DNA from: Actinomyces marmotae
GTDB taxonomy: Bacteria; Actinomycetota; Actinomycetes; Actinomycetales; Actinomycetaceae
Reading direction: 5' to 3'
Assembly: GCF_013177295.1 (NCBI RefSeq)
Contig: NZ_CP053642.1
Span: forward strand, 2,108,001 to 2,172,000
DNA length: 64,000 nucleotides
The notes under the pieces are model-generated. The model was not told the DNA's origin. It made no database searches and saw only the letters and a program-made list of their open reading frames with translations. The position numbers and the translations under genes were made by a program. Shown in pieces: positions 26,465 through 34,190 of the stretch. The first letter of the stretch is position 1; every line of letters begins with the position of its first letter.

Positions 26465-27229
26465 TCAGAGGGCTCGCATGTCCCGGTACCACTTGGGCAG
26501 GGCCAGGGCGAGGTAGCCGGCCGACCCCAGGAGCATGAACGCGTAGATCACGAGGAAGGGCTCTGGCGCCCAGCGCAGCGCAAGCACGACGCACAGCAGC
26601 CCGTAGTCCGTGGGCGCGGACAGGATCGACTTGAGCATCCCCGCGCGCCCCTCATCCTTGGCCAGCGGGGTCCCACCGTTGTAGCGCAGCTGGTAGGTCA
26701 GAATGTAGGTGAAGAAGTGGACGTTCTGCACGGCGCTGTAGGCCAGCGGCAGAAGCAGCAGAACCGGCCGGGAGGCGACGACGTCGGCGAAGCGGAACAG
26801 TGAGATCGCGATGGCCAAGTGGAGGCTGGAGAGCTTGATCGCGTCGGCGACGTGATCAAGCCACTCCCCCGCCTTCGAGCCGCCGTGGCGGAGCCTGGCG
26901 AGCTGGCCGTCGGCGGAGTCGAGCGCGTAGCCGAGCACAAGCAGGCCCGCCGTCACGAGCGCGGCCCACACGGTCAGCGGCAGGGCGGCGATGAGGATGA
27001 TGCCGGTCATCGTGCAGGCCGCGGACAGGATGGTGACCTGGTCCGGGGTGGCGCCCAGGCGGTGCGCGACGGCGGCCAGCACCCTTCCCAGCGGGCGGTT
27101 GACCAGGCGCGAGTACAGGGGGGCGCCCGCCTTGGCCTTCTGCGCGGTCGACAGCGCCCGAATCGACTCACCGATGCTGGGGCGCGCGCCGCCGGCGGGG
27201 CCGGGACTCACTGGCTTCGAGGTTCTCAT
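26465..27229 (-). CDS. CDP-alcohol phosphatidyltransferase family protein
   Basis: A 254-residue membrane enzyme with the CDP-OH-P signature complete: D104, D107-G108, A111-R112, G121, D125 and D129 (DSADGQLAR ... GEWLDHVAD). About six membrane helices follow. It moves a phospho-alcohol group from or to a CDP-activated alcohol. It lies 27 bp downstream of the flippase gene, in a polysaccharide locus that also encodes a TagD-like cytidylyltransferase, so a phospho-alcohol decoration of glycan or lipid is plausible; ordinary phospholipid synthesis is the alternative. GGAGA precedes the ATG. Confidence 0.85.
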   Translation of the reverse strand: MRTSKPVSPGPAGGARPSIGESIRALSTAQKAKAGAPLYSRLVNRPLGRVLAAVAHRLGATPDQVTILSAACTMTGIILIAALPLTVWAALVTAGLLVLGYALDSADGQLARLRHGGSKAGEWLDHVADAIKLSSLHLAIAISLFRFADVVASRPVLLLLPLAYSAVQNVHFFTYILTYQLRYNGGTPLAKDEGRAGMLKSILSAPTDYGLLCVVLALRWAPEPFLVIYAFMLLGSAGYLALALPKWYRDMRAL

Positions 27230-27256
27230 GAGGTCTCCAAGTATGCGGGTAGGGGA

Positions 27257-28630
27257 TCAGGCGGTGGTGGGACGGGCGTCGTCGGCGGGAGTCCCGCCCT
27301 CCTCACCGGCCCGGCGACGGCGCGCCAGGTCGCGCCGCACCCACCACAGGTAGGGGATGGACTGGCAGATGAACACGGAGATGACGGAGCCCAAGACGGG
27401 TCCGGCCGCGCCGAAGGGCGCGATGAGGACCCAGGACAGGGCGAAGTTGGCGGGGACGAGCACGAGGACGGGGGCCACCTGGAAGCGCAGGCCGCGCGGG
27501 TCCGTCATGTACATGCCCAACGGGTACTTGCCGGCCTCAACGACGACCGACACGGCGAAGGCCACGATGAGCAGCGTCGGCAGGTGGATGGCGCCGTCGG
27601 ACAGGATGTCCGCGGCCCAGGGGGCCAGCAGCGCCATGACGAGCGACATCACCCCAGCTACGCAGGCGAAGACCCCCGAGGGCTTGAGGGGGCTGGCGAT
27701 CCGCCCGGCCGAGCGGGCCCTCGCGAACACCGGCCACATGGCCACGCCGGCGGCGACGACGGTCTGCGTGAGCAGGTTGAACAGCGTGTTGGCCAGGTTG
27801 TACTGCGCGAGCGCGTCGGAGGCGCCCAGGTGGCTGAGGAGGATGCGGTCGGTCTGGAAGGCGATGGGCAGGACGAGCGACTGCAAGAGTTGGGGACCGG
27901 CGGTGTTGATGACCTTGACGCCGGGGACCTCTCGCAGCCGGGGCACGTCGCGCGCGGCCTGCCGGAGGAGGGGGCCGGTGGCCCGCCAGGCCACGATGAT
28001 GCAGATGATCGAGACCAGCGTGTTGGCCAGGTAGGAGTAGATGGACACGGCGTTGCCCGAGTCCATGCGGGTGACGATGGCCAGCATGAGGAGGGTCGTC
28101 ATCGCCGGGGAGACGACGCCGGAGCTGATGACCTGGGTGGCCGATCGGCCGAGCCCGACGACGATGCGCTGCCCCACGCTCAGCGGCAGGGCGAGCGCGT
28201 AGATGAGGAGGCAGATGGTGGCGGTCGCGCCGCCGCCATCCATGAGCCGGGCGCCAAGCAGGGTGGGCCACGCCCCCAGGAGCTGGATGACGATGCCCCC
28301 GGTGCAGATGACCACCGTGGAGACGAGCAGGACGCGGATGGCGGTGGTCAGGGTGCGGCGCAGCGCGGAGTCATGAGCGGGATCGGTCGAGCCGGCGACG
28401 ACGTTGAGGATGACCGCGCCGATGCCCAGGTCGGTGAAGGGCAGGAGGGTGGGGAAGGTCGCCAGCAGGCCGTACTGGGCGTAGGCGTCGGCGCCGAAGT
28501 GGCTGAGGATCAGCCGGGTGTTGATGAGGCCGAAGACGCCTGCGACGACCATGACGACCATCTTCGCGCCGGCTGTTCGGCCGACCGAGGCCCATGGCCC
28601 GGATCTCCGGGGGGCGGGCTGGATGGGCAT
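27257..28630 (-). CDS. Wzx-type polysaccharide flippase
   Basis: A 457-residue protein with about twelve to fourteen membrane segments of the MATE/oligosaccharide-flippase superfamily (motifs around GVFGLINTRLILSHFGADAY and FGAAGPVLGS). It would flip lipid-linked repeat units across the membrane before polymerisation by a Wzy-type protein. ATG at 28630 is preferred to a TTG six codons earlier because CGAGGT is properly spaced before it. The C-terminal tail is charged. It is in one transcription unit with the CDP-alcohol enzyme. Confidence 0.85.
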   Translation of the reverse strand: MPIQPAPRRSGPWASVGRTAGAKMVVMVVAGVFGLINTRLILSHFGADAYAQYGLLATFPTLLPFTDLGIGAVILNVVAGSTDPAHDSALRRTLTTAIRVLLVSTVVICTGGIVIQLLGAWPTLLGARLMDGGGATATICLLIYALALPLSVGQRIVVGLGRSATQVISSGVVSPAMTTLLMLAIVTRMDSGNAVSIYSYLANTLVSIICIIVAWRATGPLLRQAARDVPRLREVPGVKVINTAGPQLLQSLVLPIAFQTDRILLSHLGASDALAQYNLANTLFNLLTQTVVAAGVAMWPVFARARSAGRIASPLKPSGVFACVAGVMSLVMALLAPWAADILSDGAIHLPTLLIVAFAVSVVVEAGKYPLGMYMTDPRGLRFQVAPVLVLVPANFALSWVLIAPFGAAGPVLGSVISVFICQSIPYLWWVRRDLARRRRAGEEGGTPADDARPTTA

Positions 28631-28959
28631 AGCGGTACCTCGTTGCAACAGGGCAGGGACCAGCGTCAGAGACGCCGTGGGAACGGGCAGACTCTAGCAG
28701 CCGGTCTTCCCGAGGCCCGATGGCCCCTGGGCTTTTGGCGCCATTCCGTGATCGACGGCGCTCCCCCGCTGGTCCCAGGCCCCGCGGCCCACGACGGCGG
28801 CGCATCTCACACAGGGATCGCTCAGCGGCGAAGCCACAGGCCAGAGGTCTGGACCATTTTCGCACCAAGAGGCCCGAACGATCACCCTGGCCGGCGATCA
28901 CCACAGACCACGCAGCCTTTCACGGCCACTCCGGCGGCCCCCGCCGCCGGAGGGTATCA

Positions 28960-28977
28960 ATCGCACACACGTGCGAT
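28960..28977. promoter_or_regulatory. Operator-like palindrome
   Basis: ATCGCAC and GTGCGAT are exact reverse complements around ACAC. The element ends six bases before a TTGCCC -35 box, where a repressor or activator could act. A nested GTATC/GATAC pair surrounds it. Confidence 0.5.
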
Positions 28978-28983
28978 ACGACA

Positions 28984-29014
28984 TTGCCCAAGGAGTGCGC
29001 CTGGGAGATAGAAT
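28984..29014 (+). promoter_or_regulatory. Promoter of the sugar-transferase operon
   Basis: TTGCCC (28984-28989), a 19-base spacer and TAGAAT (29009-29014). The -10 is close to consensus and the spacing slightly long. The start codon is at 29205, giving a leader of roughly 185 bases. Confidence 0.5.
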
Positions 29015-29204
29015 CTGCTTAGAACCCCGAATCAAGCCCACTGGCGACGACTCCGACCCGTCGCTCCCACGAAAAGGTCTGACCTTCAGGCTCCCAGCGG
29101 GTCGCTCCCTGCGACTTCACCCTATGACACCTAGCCTGACCTGGACATTTCCACCTTCTGGGTCTCTCCCCGAACATCCCTCGCATACTTCAACAGGAGC
29201 CCTG

Positions 29205-30662
29205 ATGTACCTGAATGATGTTGCGGCCACTATCAGGCCGGAGACCGGTCTGCCCTTGGCGCGCCTCCCCCTCGCCGAGACCACGCACGGCCGTCTCGCA
29301 TGGTCCTCCATGCGCCGCGACCTCCTGGCCTGGATCGTGCTCAGCGACCTCGTCGCGATCGCCACCCCCTCCTGGATCGCCCTGCCCCTCGGCGGGGCCG
29401 AGGCCACCCTGGCCGCCATGACCATCGGCATCCTCATCATCATCGGCGCCTGGGCCCTGGGCGGACTGGGCACCGCCGCCGTTGACCACGGCTCCATCCC
29501 GCTGCCCACGCTCTTCGGCCTCCACGCGCTGGCCCTGCCGGTCAGCCTCCTGGCCCACCGGGCCCTGGGCTCCCCCCTCGGGCCGATCGCCGTGACCTGC
29601 CTGCTGGCCGCCCAGTTCGTCCTCATCCTGATGGGCAGGGTGATCGAGTCCAGCCATCTCCGCCGCCGCCGCATGGACGGCCACGCCCTGCGCCGCACCC
29701 TCATCGTCATGGGCCCCGGCGCCGAGCCGATGCTCCATGAGATGCGCCGCCACCCCGCCGACGGCTTCCTCGTCATCGGCTACCTCTCCTCCGGCGCCCC
29801 CGGGAGCCTGCGCAACGCGATGGCGGTTCCGGACGCCGACGACCTAGCCCAGATGGTCTGCGAGGAGATGATCGACGTCGTCATGACGCTCGGCGCGGTC
29901 GCCCCCGACGACCTGCGCTCCCTCATGCGCGGGCTGGAGGGCACCCACGTGCGCCTCATCGTCGCCCCCGGCCTCCAGGACGTCGTCCCGAGTCGCCTGA
30001 CGGGCCTGCCGGTCACGCACGGCTGGACGGCGCTCATCGGCGTCAAGACCCGCCGCACCCGCGAATTCGGCAAGAAGGTCGTCGACAGGCTCGTCGGCCT
30101 GGCGCTCCTGCTCATCGCCTCGCCGATCATCGGGGTCGCGGCCCTGGCCGTGCGCCTGGAGTCGCCCGGCAGCCCCTTCTACTCCCAGACTCGCGTGGGC
30201 CTGGGCGGCACGCACTTCACGATGTGGAAGCTGCGCTCCATGTACGCCGACGCCGACGCCCGCCGGGCCGCGCTCATCGCCCGGGGCGGCGACTCGGGCA
30301 ACCAGGTCCTGTTCAAGGACTCCCGCGACCCGCGGATCACCCGCGTGGGCCGGATCCTGCGTCGCACCTCCCTGGACGAGCTCCCCCAGCTCATCAACGT
30401 CGTGCGCGGCGAGATGAGCCTGGTGGGCCCCCGGCCGGCCCTGCCCAGTGAGGTCGCCCGGTACGACAGCGAGGCGCGCCGCCGTCTCCTCGTGCGCCCC
30501 GGCATGACCGGCCTGTGGCAGGTCTCGGGCCGCTCGGACCTGTCCTGGAGCTCGACCGTGGCCCTCGACCGCCACTACGTCGAGAACCGCGGCGCGCTGA
30601 TCGACGCCAAGATCCTGGCCGCCACCGCGCGCGCCGTCACCGGCGGGAAGGGAGCCTACTGA
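29205..30662 (+). CDS. Polyprenyl-phosphate sugar-1-phosphate transferase
   Basis: A 485-residue initiating transferase (WbaP/CpsE type). Four or five N-terminal membrane helices (about 40-165), a soluble middle part, then the bacterial sugar-transferase domain (about 285-485) with the re-entrant helix KKVVDRLVGLALLLIASPII, MWKLRSMYADAD, TRVGRILRRTSLDELPQL, NVVRGEMSLVGPRPALP and RPGMTGLWQVSGRS. It loads the first sugar phosphate onto undecaprenyl phosphate and so starts repeat-unit synthesis. The ATG at 29205 has CAGGAG upstream. Its TGA overlaps the next ATG (TGATG). Confidence 0.92.
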   Translation: MYLNDVAATIRPETGLPLARLPLAETTHGRLAWSSMRRDLLAWIVLSDLVAIATPSWIALPLGGAEATLAAMTIGILIIIGAWALGGLGTAAVDHGSIPLPTLFGLHALALPVSLLAHRALGSPLGPIAVTCLLAAQFVLILMGRVIESSHLRRRRMDGHALRRTLIVMGPGAEPMLHEMRRHPADGFLVIGYLSSGAPGSLRNAMAVPDADDLAQMVCEEMIDVVMTLGAVAPDDLRSLMRGLEGTHVRLIVAPGLQDVVPSRLTGLPVTHGWTALIGVKTRRTREFGKKVVDRLVGLALLLIASPIIGVAALAVRLESPGSPFYSQTRVGLGGTHFTMWKLRSMYADADARRAALIARGGDSGNQVLFKDSRDPRITRVGRILRRTSLDELPQLINVVRGEMSLVGPRPALPSEVARYDSEARRRLLVRPGMTGLWQVSGRSDLSWSSTVALDRHYVENRGALIDAKILAATARAVTGGKGAY

Positions 30663-31117
30663 TGATCGTCGGCTATGTGCCCGGTGGCTTCGACATGCTT
30701 CACGTCGGCCATCTCAATATCCTCACAACTGCGGCCGCGCACTGTGACCGCCTCATCGCCGGAGTGGCCACGGACGCCTCCCTGGAACGGATGAAAGGCC
30801 GAGGTCCGATCGTGCCCCAGCACGAGCGGATGGCCCTCGTCCAGGCCCTGCGGATGGTCGATCACGTCATCCTCGATCACGATCAGGACAAGCGTCTGGC
30901 CTGGCGAACCGCCCCATTCGATGTACTCTTCAAGGGAACAGACTGGCGCGGCACCGACAAGGGCCGACTGCTCGAGGAGCAGATGGCGGAGGTCGGCGCC
31001 CGCGTCGTCTACCTGCCGTACACGCCGACGACCTCGTCGACGATGCTGCGCAGGGCCCTCCTCCAGGAGGTCGCGTCGCCCGAGCCCGAGGCCGGGGCAG
31101 CAGCGGCCACTGCGTGA
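30662..31117 (+). CDS. TagD-like cytidylyltransferase
   Basis: A 151-residue nucleotidyltransferase with the HxGH site (MLHVGHLNIL) and a C-terminal TTSSTM in place of the RTxGISTT motif of glycerol-3-phosphate cytidylyltransferases. It would make a CDP-alcohol, such as CDP-glycerol or CDP-ethanolamine, from CTP and a phospho-alcohol. It is translationally coupled to the sugar transferase (one-base overlap, GGGAAGGGAG upstream), which ties it to the polysaccharide. The CDP-alcohol transferase at 26465 is a candidate partner. Confidence 0.82.
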   Translation: MIVGYVPGGFDMLHVGHLNILTTAAAHCDRLIAGVATDASLERMKGRGPIVPQHERMALVQALRMVDHVILDHDQDKRLAWRTAPFDVLFKGTDWRGTDKGRLLEEQMAEVGARVVYLPYTPTTSSTMLRRALLQEVASPEPEAGAAAATA

Positions 31118-31157
31118 GGGGCGGTACCAAGATCTCCGACGCGAAGGGAAAGCGCGC

Positions 31158-32693
31158 GTGACCGCCACCACCACTCAGGCGCCGAAGCGGGACCAGCGAC
31201 AAGCAGCCCCCGGTCCCGCGCTCCCGGCGTCCCCGAAGGCCCGCCTCCTCGCCGTCATCATCGACATCCTCCTGGGCCTGGTGATCGGCACCATCATCAC
31301 GCTGCTCGCCAAGGGGGCGCTGGGCTTCCTGATCACCGCGGGTGTCACCGCGGTGGGGCTCCTCCTCGCCCGATTCGCCCTCATCGCGACCACGGGCTGG
31401 ACGCCCGGCGGCAGGATCGCCGGGGTGCGGATGGTGGACGCCTCTAATGACAACCCCTCTCTCGTGGGGGCCTTCGTCCACACCGACCTCATCCTCATTA
31501 CCGCTGGCCTCGGCGGCCTGTTCATGCTGCGCAGCGCGGCGAGGGACCCCGAGGGGATGGGCTGGCACGACCGCCTGAGCCGCATGCGCCTGATCTCCAC
31601 GAAGCACTCCAGTTCCTTCGCCCCGCCCGGGGGAGTCAGCGGCCCGTGCTCCGCCCCCAGCGGCCTGGCCGCCTCCCCGACCAGTTCCCCGGCCGACGAG
31701 CCGACGGCGATGATGACGCCGTCAGCCGTGCCCTCCGTGGAGCATCTTGCGGGCGCCACCGGTGAGACCTTGGCCGCCCCCTCGCCGACCACCCCCTCGG
31801 CGGTGCCGTCGGTCCCGGCGGCCAGTTCTTCGGCGGCGGGGACGGGCTCCGATCCCGCCTCCCGCTTGCGCCACTCGATTCGCCACCCCATGCGCCGCCC
31901 CCACGAGCGCTCCTCCTCGCGCGCGCAGGAGCCCGGCGCCGTGGCGATCCTGGGCTCCATACCCTGGTCGGGGGAGGCCCCCGAGCTCGACAGCCCCACG
32001 CTCGACGGCAGTGGCTTGGACGCCCTGAACGCCGGCCTCGTCGTCGGTTCGGTGGCCCCCGCCCCCGACGGCGGCGCCACCGGGCCCGTCATCGATGCCG
32101 AGACCCCCGAGGCCGACTCGGCGCCCGCTGAGGCGCCGGCCCTCACCACCACGAGCGCGCCCGTCACCCGCGCCCCCAGCGCGAGCATGGCAAGCGCCGC
32201 GAGCGCGCCGATCGCGCCACGCGTCGGGCGGGGGCACGGCGCTCCTCCCCCGACGGAGCCGGTCGATCTGCGCCACATGGACCTGGGGGCGCACTCTGAT
32301 GGCGAGGACTCCCTGGACTCCACCGTCCAGTCCATCCGCATGCCCTCCGCGATCGAGGACACCGGCGCCACCGCCACCCTCGTCCCCGAGCGGGATGGCG
32401 GGGAGATCGCGCTGGCCGGCGTCGTCGTCCTGGGCCGCGACCCGGTGACCTCGCCGGAGCACCCCGAGGCGAGCCTCCTCGTGCTGCGCGGGACCTCGCT
32501 GTCCATCTCCAAGACCCATGCCCTGCTCATCCCGGTTGTCGACGGCCTGTGGGTGACCGACCTGCACTCCACCAACGGCACCACCATCGTCCATGGGGGC
32601 ACCTCGCGCCGCGCGGTCCCGGGGATCCCAGAACCTGTGTTTCCCGGCGATCGCGTTCTCTTCGGCAAGGTGGGGTACCGTGTCAAGGACTAG
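31158..32693 (+). CDS. RDD membrane protein with C-terminal FHA domain
   Basis: A 511-residue protein. Residues about 25-135 are an RDD-type membrane domain (two to three helices, ending in GMGWHDRLSRM). A 270-residue Ser/Ala/Pro/Thr linker follows, and the C-terminal about 100 residues are an FHA domain (VVLGRD, SISKTHALL, DLHSTNGT). FHA domains bind phosphothreonine, so this is a likely partner of the Ser/Thr kinase at 45309. Its FHA strongly resembles that of the protein at 43802-45196. GTG start with GAAGGGAA upstream. The gene lies 40 bp after the cytidylyltransferase. Confidence 0.85.
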   Translation: MTATTTQAPKRDQRQAAPGPALPASPKARLLAVIIDILLGLVIGTIITLLAKGALGFLITAGVTAVGLLLARFALIATTGWTPGGRIAGVRMVDASNDNPSLVGAFVHTDLILITAGLGGLFMLRSAARDPEGMGWHDRLSRMRLISTKHSSSFAPPGGVSGPCSAPSGLAASPTSSPADEPTAMMTPSAVPSVEHLAGATGETLAAPSPTTPSAVPSVPAASSSAAGTGSDPASRLRHSIRHPMRRPHERSSSRAQEPGAVAILGSIPWSGEAPELDSPTLDGSGLDALNAGLVVGSVAPAPDGGATGPVIDAETPEADSAPAEAPALTTTSAPVTRAPSASMASAASAPIAPRVGRGHGAPPPTEPVDLRHMDLGAHSDGEDSLDSTVQSIRMPSAIEDTGATATLVPERDGGEIALAGVVVLGRDPVTSPEHPEASLLVLRGTSLSISKTHALLIPVVDGLWVTDLHSTNGTTIVHGGTSRRAVPGIPEPVFPGDRVLFGKVGYRVKD

Positions 32694-32822
32694 CCAGCAC
32701 TAGCGCCCGAAGGCCCATGGACCGGCCATCGGCGTGCGGTCAACAGTTGCCGCCCGGGATGAGGCGGCGTGAGCGCTGGCGCGCAGAGGCGACGACGAGG
32801 AAAACGAGGAAGCAGGACAACG

Positions 32823-33365
32823 ATGGAGATCGCCGTTCGACCCGACCCGCGCGACTGGATCGTCATCCCCACCTACCCGGCACCGGGATGGGCGCGGATC
32901 GAGGCGCGACGACGGGCCGCGGGGGCCTTGGACCCCTCGGCCGAGCCCTTCCTGCTACAGGTCCTGGAAGGCCTCTCGCGCGCTGATCGGCTCGGCTCCG
33001 AGGCCCGCGTCGTCAGGTGCGAGGCCGGCCGCCCGGAGTTCGTCGTCGATCTGGCGATCGTCCCCGCCACTGACGACTCCTCCAAGGCCGGGCGGCACAG
33101 CGCCCAGAAGGCCGTCCTGGAATCCCTCATCCCGGAGGCCGAGCCCCAGCGGCTGCGCCCGGCCCCGGATATGGCCGGCTTCTGGGCCATAAGCCCGGAC
33201 GCCCACGCCCATCCGCAGGCGGCGATCATCCTGCGGATGGCGGGCCTGCCCACGATCCCCGCCGACCTCATCATGCGGGTGTGGGGATCGATCCCCGAGC
33301 AGTTGCGCCAGGCCGTCGATGAGGCGATCTCCCTGGCCGGCCGCGTCGTGCCCGCCGAGGCCTGA
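32823..33365 (+). CDS. Hypothetical protein, 180 residues
   Basis: Not recognised. It is a soluble, probably cytoplasmic protein with no signal peptide or membrane segment. It starts MEIAVRPDPRDWIVIPTYP and ends with a predicted helix (LRQAVDEAISLAGRVV). AGGA precedes the ATG at 32823; a frame opening 18 codons earlier begins in a basic stretch and is less likely. It sits between the RDD-FHA gene and a TetR regulator, so a role in the surface locus is possible. The composition resembles its neighbours, with no sign of transfer. Confidence 0.7.
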   Translation: MEIAVRPDPRDWIVIPTYPAPGWARIEARRRAAGALDPSAEPFLLQVLEGLSRADRLGSEARVVRCEAGRPEFVVDLAIVPATDDSSKAGRHSAQKAVLESLIPEAEPQRLRPAPDMAGFWAISPDAHAHPQAAIILRMAGLPTIPADLIMRVWGSIPEQLRQAVDEAISLAGRVVPAEA

Positions 33366-33390
33366 GGCCCGGCCCCCTGCGCCGATCCCC

Positions 33391-34014
33391 ATGCCCCCCA
33401 AGCGCACCCGGATGAGCGCCAGCCAGCGGCGCGAGCAACTCATTGCCGTGGCGCGCGCCCTGTTCGCGGACAGGGGCTTCGAGGGGACGAGCATCGAGGA
33501 GATCGCTCACCGGGCCACGGTCTCCAAGCCGGTGGTCTATGAGCACTTCGGCGGCAAGCAGGGTCTTTACGCCGTCATCGTGGACCGCGAGCTGACGATG
33601 ATCTCCTCCACGATCACCGAGGCGCTGCGCTCCTCAAGCAGTCCCTCGGTGATCGTCGAGCGCGCGGCGCTGGCCCTGCTGACCTACATCGAGAACTCGC
33701 CCGACGGCTTCCGCCTGCTGTTGGCAGGCAGTGACCGCGCCGCGGGGACGTATTCCACGCTCCTGTCCGATGTCGCCATCCAGGTCTCCGGCATCCTCGC
33801 CGCGCAGTTCCGCGCCCACGGGCTTGAGGCCTCCACCGCGCCGCTGTACGCCCAGATGCTCGTCGGCATCGTCGCCATGCCGGCCCAGTGGTGGCTGGAG
33901 GACCGCTCCATGAGCAAGGAAGCGGTGGCGGCCCACATGGTCAACCTCGCTTGGAATGGCTTGCGGGGCCTCCAACCGGATCCGGCGCTGCGCCACCCGC
34001 CGGCGCTTTCGTGA
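33391..34014 (+). CDS. TetR-family transcriptional regulator
   Basis: A 207-residue repressor-type protein. The N-terminal helix-turn-helix is clear: REQLIAVARALFADRGFEGT then SIEEIAHRATVSKPVVYEHF and GGKQGLYAVIVDRE. The C-terminal domain (about 80-200) is the ligand and dimer part. ATG at 33391 is used; an ATG seven codons later is an alternative. It lies 25 bp after the hypothetical gene and upstream of the giant FN3 protein gene, which it may control. Confidence 0.9.
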   Translation: MPPKRTRMSASQRREQLIAVARALFADRGFEGTSIEEIAHRATVSKPVVYEHFGGKQGLYAVIVDRELTMISSTITEALRSSSSPSVIVERAALALLTYIENSPDGFRLLLAGSDRAAGTYSTLLSDVAIQVSGILAAQFRAHGLEASTAPLYAQMLVGIVAMPAQWWLEDRSMSKEAVAAHMVNLAWNGLRGLQPDPALRHPPALS

Positions 34015-34109
34015 CACCCCGCCGTAGAGTCTGTGGGCCCCGCCACCGGGAAGATCACGAGGCAGCGGCAGACGAGCCCAGGGGGAGGACACCGGCGGGG
34101 GCGCGCCCG

Positions 34110-34115
34110 TAGAAT
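34110..34115 (+). promoter_or_regulatory. -10 box of the Ig-like/FN3 gene
   Basis: TAGAAT, a good -10 match, 75 bases before the GTG at 34191. No clear -35 was found in the GC-rich sequence upstream. Confidence 0.45.
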
Positions 34116-34190
34116 GGATGGCGAATCCCGGTAGTGGGCTCGGCCCTGTTCACCCGAGCACGCGATCCCTTCCCGATTGGAGCCATCCCC

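Larger units (their letters stand above)
28631..29204. other. Regulatory intergenic region of flippase and sugar transferase
   Basis: 574 bp between divergent genes. Open frames here are not credible. The right part holds a palindrome (28960-28977), a promoter (28984-29014) and then a leader of about 185 bases before the sugar-transferase start, which is long for this genome and could hold a regulatory RNA structure; I did not recognise a known riboswitch. Confidence 0.55.

Noticed and set aside
26819..29011. A 730-codon open frame on the plus strand across the flippase region
   Set aside because: It is low complexity, rich in Gly/Asp/Glu/His, antisense to two clear membrane-protein genes.
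29240..29255. A GAGACCGGTC word inside the sugar-transferase gene
   Set aside because: It lacks the GAAAATAG continuation of the repeat family and lies in coding sequence; probably chance.
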